DNA of 17,809 nt from JAWLBR01 sp041687495 (GTDB lineage Bacteria > Bacillota > Limnochordia > DTU087 > JAAYGB01), in NCBI GenBank assembly GCA_041687495.1, contig JAWLBR010000066.1:1-17809 (forward strand). Reading direction: 5' to 3'. The notes beneath the pieces are model-generated. The model was not told the DNA's origin. It did no database searches and saw only the letters and a program-made list of their open reading frames with translations. The first letter of the stretch is position 1. Every line of letters begins with the position of its first letter. The position numbers and the translations under genes were made by a program. Shown here piece after piece: positions 1-6,086 of the stretch.

Positions 1-1
1 G

Positions 2-562
2 GAGTTTCAGTACTTTCAAGAAACTGGGCTTAAGCTCATGGGCAAAACCGGTACCGCTGTGCAGGAGATTTTCGTAGTGTCAAGCCGTAAAGAGGAAGCC
101 TACGAGTGGCTGGTTTCCCACGGATGCATTCGGGCCGCAGCAAGCCCCGATGGGAAAGCCAGCCAAAGTAAGGGGCGCCGGAAAGGCCGGCGGCAACTCC
201 CGGCATACCCAGAACTCAGTGAAGCCTCTGAGATGACTTTGCAGCGATATTTGCGACAGCTGGGCTGCGCCGGCGACCTCTCAGCCATGACCGAGGAACA
301 GAAAGAGCAGCTCGAGCGCTTCAAACAGCTCCTCGAACAGGAAGAAAAGGAGAAAGACCGCCGGAATAAGCAGCAGGGAAACTCCCGCCCGGCGAAAAAA
401 GGGCAGCCGCGGCGGCCGAAAAAAGGAAAGCGATCCAAGAGTAGCACAGATGCCAAGAAAACCGAACCTTCTGATCTAGCTCAATGGCTGGAAGAAGCCG
501 ACGCTCAAGGTAGCGAACATTGGAATAAACTGCTTAAACGGTTCAACAGAGACGGTGACTAG
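2..562 (+). CDS. Hypothetical basic protein, 5' end outside window
   Basis: I do not recognise this gene. The reading frame is open from base 2, and the first ATG in the window (base 38) has no ribosome-binding site in front of it, so the gene most likely begins upstream and only about 186 C-terminal residues are visible. The visible part starts with an ordinary, probably folded stretch (EIFVVSSRKEEAYEWL). A long hydrophilic, Lys/Arg/Glu/Gln-rich low-complexity region follows from about residue 50 to 145, including basic runs such as RPKKGKRSK, and the chain ends in a short acidic/amphipathic tail (LAQWLEEADAQG). The basic linker would suit nucleic-acid or ribosome contact, but that is inference only. 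Its stop codon abuts the stop codon of the convergent hydrogenase gene with no base between them. Confidence 0.6.
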   Translation, partial: EFQYFQETGLKLMGKTGTAVQEIFVVSSRKEEAYEWLVSHGCIRAAASPDGKASQSKGRRKGRRQLPAYPELSEASEMTLQRYLRQLGCAGDLSAMTEEQKEQLERFKQLLEQEEKEKDRRNKQQGNSRPAKKGQPRRPKKGKRSKSSTDAKKTEPSDLAQWLEEADAQGSEHWNKLLKRFNRDGD

Positions 563-1909
563 TTAGCTCACCGGTACGGGCTCCTTGTGGGAGGACAGAT
601 GCACTTCCTTGACAAACCTTCCCAGCATATCCCGAGCTCGGTCGTTAGAGCTGGCGGCATCAAACTGGGCTTTGTCCGCATACGCTGCCACCCGATCGGC
701 AGCAATCTCAACCGGGACAAGAGTTCCCGGGCCCCCCACGCACCCACCGGGACATCCCATTCCTTCCATGAAATTGGCGTCTATCTCCCCTGATTCGGCC
801 TTCTGGAGCAGCTCCATACACTGCTTGAGACCATTGCCTTTAGCCGTGACAATCTCCATGTTTGGTTCCCGTTCCTTAATGGCTCGGGCAATCGCCTGCG
901 AGACTCCACCAGTATGGGCATAAATGCGGCCATCGTGCGATGCGTCAGCCAACTCCCCGGCCGCCTCGATTTTGCACTCTTCCCAATCGATCTCAGCCGC
1001 TTCGATTAACTGCATAATCTCCTTGAAAGTAAGAACCAGATCGACCGCATCGCTGACCTCCGGTCGCTTAGACTCGGCCCGCTTGGCTAAACAGGGCCCG
1101 ATGAAGACCACCTTTGCTTCCGGTTCTCTAGCCTTGAGCAGGCGTCCCATCGCCACCATCGGCGAAACCGAGTGGGAAACCAAGCGGGCAATATTGGGTT
1201 TGTGTTTCTCCACCAGCCGTACAAAGGCGGGACAGCAACAGGAGGTGATCATAAACTCTTCTCCGGCTTTCATCCGCTCGACATACTCATCAGCTTCCTG
1301 CAAAGTGACAATGTCAGCAGCCATGGCCACTTCCCATACATCGGTAAACCCTAATCTCAGAAGCCCAGTCTTGAATTGATTGACGGAGATCTCATCACCC
1401 AACTGTCCGATAAAAGCGGGGGCTAGTTCGGCGTATACAGGAGAACCCTGTCGTCGCTGCCGGAATAGATCCACCAACTTGACGCATTCAGATTTGGCCG
1501 AGATCGCTCCGGAATGACAGGCATTAACACACAGGCCGCAGTCGACACACTTCTTTGGATCGATCCTGCGGTGCCCGTTTTCGTCCATCACGATGGCGTC
1601 TACAGCACAGGCATCGTGGCAAGGCCCTCCCTCGTCGGGCGAGCAGGTGCAGACCTCAGGGTCTACAGACAGCCATGCCCCATCAGAGAACACAGTCTCC
1701 TCTTTGCTCTCCAGATCTCGAATCAATTTGGATCGCAGGACTCGCACTAAAGCCTCCGCATCGGGATCAGTAAAATCCAGTGTTTCCTGCAAAAGGGGCT
1801 CGACGTAATCATCGGTTAACTGGACGGGACCCCGCAGGGCGTCCTTGGCCACCTTGACCAACAGCCGATGGTAGAGTGCATCAACCTTTGCTCGAAAGTC
1901 TCCGTTCAC
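563..1909 (-). CDS. Monomeric [FeFe] hydrogenase (iron-only hydrogenase)
   Basis: Catalyses reversible H2 formation/oxidation at an H-cluster in the cytoplasm. Numbering from the chosen GTG (448 aa), a two-cluster ferredoxin domain comes first: Cys 87, 89, 97, 101 (atypical CxC spacing), then classic CxxCxxCxxxC at 121-131. The H-cluster motifs follow: TSCCCPAF at 222-229, PCLAKRAE with Cys 273 and Lys 276, and MGCPGGCVGG with Cys 386 and 390. Motif 1 has three consecutive cysteines and Phe where bidirectional enzymes usually have TSCCPxW; from memory TSCCCP is typical of the less-studied group B/D branch. No NADH- or formate-linked partner is adjacent, so ferredoxin is the likely partner. 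Starts at 1972 and 1924 (both ATG) are possible, but their purine-rich sequences touch the codon; GTG at 1909 has GGTGG at 7 nt. It lies 84 nt after araD. Confidence 0.9.
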   Translation of the reverse strand: MNGDFRAKVDALYHRLLVKVAKDALRGPVQLTDDYVEPLLQETLDFTDPDAEALVRVLRSKLIRDLESKEETVFSDGAWLSVDPEVCTCSPDEGGPCHDACAVDAIVMDENGHRRIDPKKCVDCGLCVNACHSGAISAKSECVKLVDLFRQRRQGSPVYAELAPAFIGQLGDEISVNQFKTGLLRLGFTDVWEVAMAADIVTLQEADEYVERMKAGEEFMITSCCCPAFVRLVEKHKPNIARLVSHSVSPMVAMGRLLKAREPEAKVVFIGPCLAKRAESKRPEVSDAVDLVLTFKEIMQLIEAAEIDWEECKIEAAGELADASHDGRIYAHTGGVSQAIARAIKEREPNMEIVTAKGNGLKQCMELLQKAESGEIDANFMEGMGCPGGCVGGPGTLVPVEIAADRVAAYADKAQFDAASSNDRARDMLGRFVKEVHLSSHKEPVPVS

Positions 1910-1993
1910 GCTGTCACCACCCATTCCTAGTCCAGTGTTTCGACTTAGTCTTCCCCACAACCTAGAGCACATCCACCATTTGCGGTTGTAGAC

Positions 1994-2692
1994 CTAATCT
2001 TCTTGCCCATAGTAAGCGTTGGCACCGTGCTTACGCAGGAAGTGTTTGTCCAGCAGCGCCTGCCTGATCCCGGTGACAGCAGGATTGAGCAGCTCTGTAA
2101 ACAAGGCCATCTTTGCCAGTTCTTCGAGAACTACACTGTTGTGAACTGCCTCGGCCGGTTCTTTGCCCCAAGTGAACGGTCCATGACCTGACACCAGTGC
2201 ACCTGGCATTAACGTAGGTTCGGTCTCGCCTATTGTGCGAACAATCAGCTTGCCAGTGTTGGCTTCGTAGGCGCTGCTGATTTCCTCTTGACTGAGTTCA
2301 CCTGTACAGGGAACCGAGCCGTAGAAATAGTCAGCGTGGGTCGTTCCAAGACAACGGATCGGCATTCCCGCCTGAGCCCAAACAGTGGCCCAGGTCGAAT
2401 GAGTGTGCACGATGGCTCCTACCGAGGAAAAAGCCTTATAGATCTCCAGATGGGTCGGAGTGTCAGATGAAGGTCGCAGATGTCCCTCGACGATCTGGCC
2501 CTCCAGGTCAACAACCACCATGTCTGAGACTTCCATCTTGTCATATGAGACTCCGCTGGGCTTGATCACAACTAGTCCCTTGGCTCGATCGATACCACTG
2601 ACGTTCCCCCAGGTATAGAGTACCAGCCCCCGCCGGGGCAGCTCCAAGTTCGCCTGGTAAACCTGACGCTTCAAGTCTGACAAGCTGTCCAT
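1994..2692 (-). CDS. araD: L-ribulose-5-phosphate 4-epimerase
   Basis: Cytoplasmic zinc enzyme interconverting L-ribulose-5-phosphate and D-xylulose-5-phosphate, the last step that feeds L-arabinose (or, in UlaF/SgaE relatives, L-ascorbate) carbon into the pentose phosphate pathway. At 232 aa it is full length for the class II aldolase/AraD family. Visible motifs: TWGNVSG and KPSGVSYDKM for phosphate/substrate binding, Asp77, HTHSTWAT (zinc ligands His96 and His98), Asp121 in HADYFYG, SGHGPFTWG (zinc ligand His170), and the C-terminal KHGANAYYGQ motif with the catalytic tyrosine near 227-228. The start is well set by GGGAGG 7 nt upstream of ATG. No araA or araB is present in the window. The gene is preceded by a putative promoter with a GTAC-centred palindrome and followed at short distance by the hydrogenase gene. 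An UlaF/SgaE assignment cannot be excluded from sequence alone. Confidence 0.93.
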   Translation of the reverse strand: MDSLSDLKRQVYQANLELPRRGLVLYTWGNVSGIDRAKGLVVIKPSGVSYDKMEVSDMVVVDLEGQIVEGHLRPSSDTPTHLEIYKAFSSVGAIVHTHSTWATVWAQAGMPIRCLGTTHADYFYGSVPCTGELSQEEISSAYEANTGKLIVRTIGETEPTLMPGALVSGHGPFTWGKEPAEAVHNSVVLEELAKMALFTELLNPAVTGIRQALLDKHFLRKHGANAYYGQED

Positions 2693-2726
2693 GCCTGTAC
2701 CTCCCTTTGTTAACTAGCGCATGCTC

Positions 2727-2762
2727 CTTATAGCTCAACCTCGTTGGACGGTATGTACATAC
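2727..2762 (-). promoter_or_regulatory. araD promoter region with GTATGTACATAC palindrome
   Basis: A perfect 12-bp palindrome, GTATGTACATAC, lies at 2751-2762. A -10-like TATAAG (2732 down to 2727 on the minus strand) lies 18 nt downstream of it, so the palindrome covers the -35 region. A GTAC-centred palindrome is reminiscent of the Bacillus AraR box (ATTTGTACGTACAAAT), which fits an arabinose gene, but no regulator gene is present here. The promoter itself is weak by eye. Confidence 0.45.
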
Positions 2763-2764
2763 AT

Positions 2765-2802
2765 TATCGGGGCAGGTGGATAGTATCCGCCCTGCCCCGA
2801 TA
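2765..2802 (-). terminator. Strong hairpin between the PEPCK-like gene and araD
   Basis: A perfect 12-bp inverted repeat, TATCGGGGCAGG (2765-2776) with CCTGCCCCGATA (2791-2802), encloses a second GGAT/ATCC stem. It lies 35 nt after the stop of the PEPCK-like gene. No good U-tract follows on the minus strand (TAATGTATG), so it may be a factor-assisted terminator or a transcript-stabilising hairpin. Confidence 0.55.
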
Positions 2803-2837
2803 GAATATCTTCAGCACTGAAGCCGCATACCTGCAAA

Positions 2838-4622
2838 TTAGCGGGCGTGGTTTTGGATAAAGCGGAACAAAGCCTTGGCCGCCGCCTCAGGCCCCCGCAG
2901 TTCCATTCCCGACAGCCCCAGCTGGGTTCGCAGTTGTCCCACTTGCACCCCGGTCTGCATCATTGTAGTGACATACTTCTTCGCCAATACCTCATGCATC
3001 TCTCGCTTCTGGATTGCTCCAAAGGGATTGGCGAAATACGTATAGACCAAACCTTGTTCATCAGTGGTGCCCTTTGATAGCCGAGCTCCTCGGCTGAACA
3101 CATCAAGCGCCTTTTGCCCATCGGAAAACAGATGCACATAGTCATCCTCGACGGCAGGTTGCTCGTAGTTGTTGGCGTAGAGGAACAAATCCACTTTCCA
3201 CGGGCGAACAACATCTTCGTACGGAGTAATGGGAATTACCACACGGGCATTGGTCTTGTGGGGATTCATAAAGATGCTGCGCTGGAATTCCTTGTAGGCA
3301 AAACCAGGCTCCAAGTCATCTAAGCGGACAAAGGCCCCAATTTCGGTACCAATCGCGTACACATGGCCATCCTCGCCCATGCGCAAAGAGCCCATGTCAT
3401 CAAAGACAACAATCAACTCTCGAATGTAGTCGTCCGCCAAAATCCGGAAGGCCTCCAAGGACTCCGATTTCCCAGCACCACTGTCTCCCATGAGAACTAC
3501 ATTAGCCTCGCCACCGGTCTTCAGGCTGATGTGGGCCATCGCCCCGTGAATCGGCAGCATTCCCCGCTCAATCAAAATGGTGTTGTGTAGGGTAAGCATC
3601 ATCTTCTTGAAGTAGCCGAAGTAATCGACGTCTTCGGTGCGGCCAACTACACCCAAGACAATGTCGTTCTCCCGATCCTCGTAGTAGACTGTCTGCTCCG
3701 ACCCTAGATCCTGAGCATCAACGCCAAAGACTAAGATGGCGTCCGGGCGGTTGCCAACTATGTCCGGTCGGTAAGCTAACTCAAACAGGTTCGCTAGACT
3801 GACAGCCAAAGATAGATATCGCTTATGAAAATAGACAAAAACCACCAGCGTACCGACTTTTGCCGGAAAACATAACCAATCCTCCCGCTGGATCTGGGTC
3901 CGGTTAAGGGGATTTTCGCCGGTTGGTTCGAACCGACCCTGACGTAAATTGCGCTTGGGATAGTATACCAGCGGTGGCTCAATGACCGCGGTTTGGATAA
4001 ACGGAATGCCCGCCAGTTGATCATACGGCGGAGGCAGCAGATTCCAGTCCAGCATCTCCATCAACAACCCAACACCGCTTCCCGCAGGAAGCTGACGGTA
4101 GACCCGGGGGATTGATCCCTGCAAATTGGCAACCACGCTCCGGTAGGCTTTGAGCACCAGCTGCTTCAGGTACTCGTTGAGCTCAATAAACTCATCGTGC
4201 TTTTGGGCCAGACCCTTTGTCGCATCACCGGTGTCCTCACAGACAAGGAACCTCTGATGCTCCCGCCAGAAATCATACAGACCCTCGACAAACTGTCTAT
4301 ACTGCTGGCGATTGTGACTGGTGATCTCATGAATTCCTACCTGCCCGGCAATCAAAGAAAGTCCCTTCTCCGACAGTAAGGACAGAAATAGTGCGAGCCG
4401 GCCTAAGTCGTATTGATCAATTTGTGCTTGAGCTGCACAACCGTCAACGTCAACCCTGAACGGTTCCAAGGCTTCCAGCAGGGGCGATTGATGTCGAATT
4501 AATCGCGCCACATACTTGCCCAGAATTCGATGAAAAATGTCGCTGCTCAAAACCTGCTGGATATCGTCACAGATCTGCTCGCCACCGATAATAACCTGCC
4601 AGTTATGTACTTTCGAGCTCAT
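2838..4622 (-). CDS. Divergent PEP carboxykinase (ATP)-like P-loop protein
   Basis: The C-terminal half (about residues 325-594) lines up by eye with the nucleotide/metal core of ATP-dependent PEP carboxykinase: YFGYFKKMMLTL (cf. YAGEMKK), LPIHGAMAH (cf. LPMHCSAN, a Mn-ligand His), P-loop GDSGAGKSE at 379-387 (cf. GLSGTGKTT), FDDMG near 407, NARVVIPI near 458 (cf. NTRVSYPI) and YFANPFGAI near 528. The P-loop itself resembles HPr kinase (GxSGxGKSE). The N-terminal ~320 residues show no recognisable PEPCK substrate domain, and the oxaloacetate-binding GRSPxDKF-type motif is not found. It may therefore be a PEPCK-derived kinase or phosphotransferase rather than a gluconeogenic enzyme; the real substrate is unknown. 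ATG at 4622 is chosen over upstream GTG 4631 and ATG 4628 because AGGAG lies 8 nt before it. It appears to be a single-gene unit. Confidence 0.7.
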   Translation of the reverse strand: MSSKVHNWQVIIGGEQICDDIQQVLSSDIFHRILGKYVARLIRHQSPLLEALEPFRVDVDGCAAQAQIDQYDLGRLALFLSLLSEKGLSLIAGQVGIHEITSHNRQQYRQFVEGLYDFWREHQRFLVCEDTGDATKGLAQKHDEFIELNEYLKQLVLKAYRSVVANLQGSIPRVYRQLPAGSGVGLLMEMLDWNLLPPPYDQLAGIPFIQTAVIEPPLVYYPKRNLRQGRFEPTGENPLNRTQIQREDWLCFPAKVGTLVVFVYFHKRYLSLAVSLANLFELAYRPDIVGNRPDAILVFGVDAQDLGSEQTVYYEDRENDIVLGVVGRTEDVDYFGYFKKMMLTLHNTILIERGMLPIHGAMAHISLKTGGEANVVLMGDSGAGKSESLEAFRILADDYIRELIVVFDDMGSLRMGEDGHVYAIGTEIGAFVRLDDLEPGFAYKEFQRSIFMNPHKTNARVVIPITPYEDVVRPWKVDLFLYANNYEQPAVEDDYVHLFSDGQKALDVFSRGARLSKGTTDEQGLVYTYFANPFGAIQKREMHEVLAKKYVTTMMQTGVQVGQLRTQLGLSGMELRGPEAAAKALFRFIQNHAR

Positions 4623-4796
4623 AAGCATCACTCCTGATTAGATTAGAACTGCTGCAACCGGCCTTTCTTATCATGGTGGTTGTTCTAGACCAAAGGCCAA
4701 TACAGTTAGGAACACTCAGTTGGTTGCTGCACAGCTTATGGGCAGCAAATCAATATATGATGGCTGAGCCCATGGACAAATCTCAATATTTAGTTT

Positions 4797-4816
4797 TTGA
4801 ACTCAGAACTGTTCAA
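4797..4816 (-). promoter_or_regulatory. Perfect inverted repeat TTGAAC-N8-GTTCAA
   Basis: Six-base arms TTGAAC (4797-4802) and GTTCAA (4811-4816) are separated by 8 nt, about 175 nt upstream of the PEPCK-like start. Read on the minus strand, the first arm could serve as a -35 (TTGAAC) with a poor -10 (TAAATA) 18 nt downstream. The geometry fits a dimeric repressor or activator site. It is a candidate only. Confidence 0.35.
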
Positions 4817-4980
4817 GGGGTGAAACACTGAACACAACTTGTTGCGACGGCGAGGATAAACGTGGAAAAGGCTGAGCCTTGACGGGAAGCCATAAGATGG
4901 TGACTTACTGCGCAAAGTATAACACTTAGGTTGTAAGCGAGTCAATGTTCTCCACAGAGGGTGTACTGTATACTTACCTA

Positions 4981-5014
4981 GGGCAGCCCCTCACCACCAT
5001 CCAGCAGGCTGCCC
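4981..5014 (-). terminator. Hairpin downstream of acetamidase gene
   Basis: GGGCAGCC (4981-4988) pairs with GGCTGCCC (5007-5014) across an 18-nt loop, beginning 10 nt after the acetamidase stop codon. The minus-strand sequence after it (TAGGTAAG) lacks a U-tract, so intrinsic termination is doubtful. Confidence 0.4.
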
Positions 5015-5024
5015 CACCACCAGG

Positions 5025-5930
5025 TTACTTAGCAGCGTGCTGCAAGCAGCTCAGCACGTCCTTGGAAACCGCCATCCGGACTGTCAATAGAGGGTCAACC
5101 AACTGGCTGATTCTCATCTGTCCAGAAAGGCTAAGGAACATATATGATTCATTGAAATCTAAGTCTGTCTCCCGCTGGAGATAAGCAACCATATCCTTCA
5201 CTGCCAGCGCCGACGCTTCCGAGACTGTCCTCGCACTGGCAATGGCCTGCACCTCAGCTTTCGTATACACCATGGGTCGCGCTAGGCCGGCAGCTTTGAG
5301 CAAGTTTACTCTCACCAGTACCCGGGCCGGGCATTCAACACCGGTACCACAGATTTCGCCGTCTCCCATCAGAGCATGAACATCTCCCATTGCCAACATG
5401 GCACCTGGCTGGAAGACTGGCAGTAGCAAAGTACTGCCTGCGCAAATATCTGTAGTATCCATATTCCCGCCATGATCCCCAGGAGTTCCGCACGGGACAC
5501 TTTCCTGGGCCGTAGCGACGCCGATGACTCCGATCATCGGACGCTTCGGTAGGACCAGTCCGCTGCCGAAATCAACATACTCTTCGCCGATGGGCACGAT
5601 CTTGGTCTGCGGCACCTTGACTAGGTCTCCCAATAGACCCAAACCGGGAACAGCCATCACCACCCCGTGGGATGCCGTCCGAATTTCGAGAATCTCTACT
5701 TTGAGTGCATCACCCGGCTTGGCGCCAGCAATGGCCACCGGTCCAGTGGCGGGGTTCACCTGCGAGAAGTCCAGCCCATCTAGCGTGTCTGCCTCGCTCC
5801 GAATCTGCCCCCCCAAAGCATCAGCCGTGTGAAACTCAACCAAGCTGCCAGGTTCAACTTCAGCGATGGGAGTCATACTCGGGTTGAACTCATATGTAAC
5901 ATGGGTAGATTCAACAACCGTAACCGCCAC
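5025..5930 (-). CDS. Acetamidase/formamidase family protein
   Basis: A member of the FmdA/AmdA family, metal-dependent amidases that release ammonia from formamide, acetamide or related short amides in the cytoplasm. At 301 aa it matches the short bacterial branch (the Methylophilus/Mycobacterium enzymes are about 400 aa). Family signatures: GPVAIAGAKPGDALKVEI at 63-80, GVIGVA near 134, the metal-site stretch GDHGGNMDTTDI at 151-162, and GDVHALMGDGEICGTGVE at 182-199 with His185 and Glu192. The start codon is GTG with AGGA 11 nt upstream, so spacing is somewhat long; no better in-frame start is near. It stands alone between two hairpins, with no amide transporter beside it, so the substrate cannot be told from context. 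Confidence 0.88.
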   Translation of the reverse strand: MAVTVVESTHVTYEFNPSMTPIAEVEPGSLVEFHTADALGGQIRSEADTLDGLDFSQVNPATGPVAIAGAKPGDALKVEILEIRTASHGVVMAVPGLGLLGDLVKVPQTKIVPIGEEYVDFGSGLVLPKRPMIGVIGVATAQESVPCGTPGDHGGNMDTTDICAGSTLLLPVFQPGAMLAMGDVHALMGDGEICGTGVECPARVLVRVNLLKAAGLARPMVYTKAEVQAIASARTVSEASALAVKDMVAYLQRETDLDFNESYMFLSLSGQMRISQLVDPLLTVRMAVSKDVLSCLQHAAK

Positions 5931-6024
5931 GGGGGCTCACTTCCTGTCCTTCTAGTTTTAGCTCATCGTCCGATTCCTATCTGTAATAATTCTACTTTTC
6001 CCAGTCATATCCCTCTTAACCATA

Positions 6025-6053
6025 AAGAGGAGACCCTTTGAGGATCTCCTCTT
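6025..6053 (-). terminator. Probable terminator of the arsR-sulfur fusion operon
   Basis: A 9-bp stem, AAGAGGAGA (6025-6033) with TCTCCTCTT (6045-6053), has an 11-nt loop. On the minus strand it is followed by a short T-rich run (TTTATGGTT). It lies about 35 nt beyond the stop of the fusion gene. Confidence 0.6.
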
Positions 6054-6086
6054 GGCGTTCACATCAGTCAGAACTATCTTGCAGTG

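Larger units (their letters stand above)
4623..5024. other. 402-bp intergenic region, no gene found
   Basis: This spacer separates the acetamidase stop from the PEPCK-like start. I see no convincing coding frame. It holds the ribosome-binding site of the PEPCK-like gene (AGGAG, 4635-4631), a perfect inverted repeat at 4797-4816, a short palindrome AAGGCTGAGCCTT at 4868-4880, and a strong hairpin just after the acetamidase gene at 4981-5014. The promoter of the PEPCK-like gene must lie here, but no near-consensus -35/-10 pair is obvious. Confidence 0.6.

Noticed and set aside
100..456. Open frame on the minus strand opposite the first gene
   Set aside because: Antisense shadow of a Lys/Glu-rich coding frame; the product is Ser/Arg/Cys-rich, lacks a ribosome-binding site and resembles no family.
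4868..4880. AAGGCTGAGCCTT palindrome as a terminator
   Set aside because: The single-base centre cannot form a normal loop with the full stem, and it is about 145 nt beyond the acetamidase stop; too weak to call.
4945..5184. Small plus-strand frame in the spacer after the acetamidase gene
   Set aside because: More than half overlaps the acetamidase coding region antisense; no ribosome-binding site and it contains the hairpin sequence.
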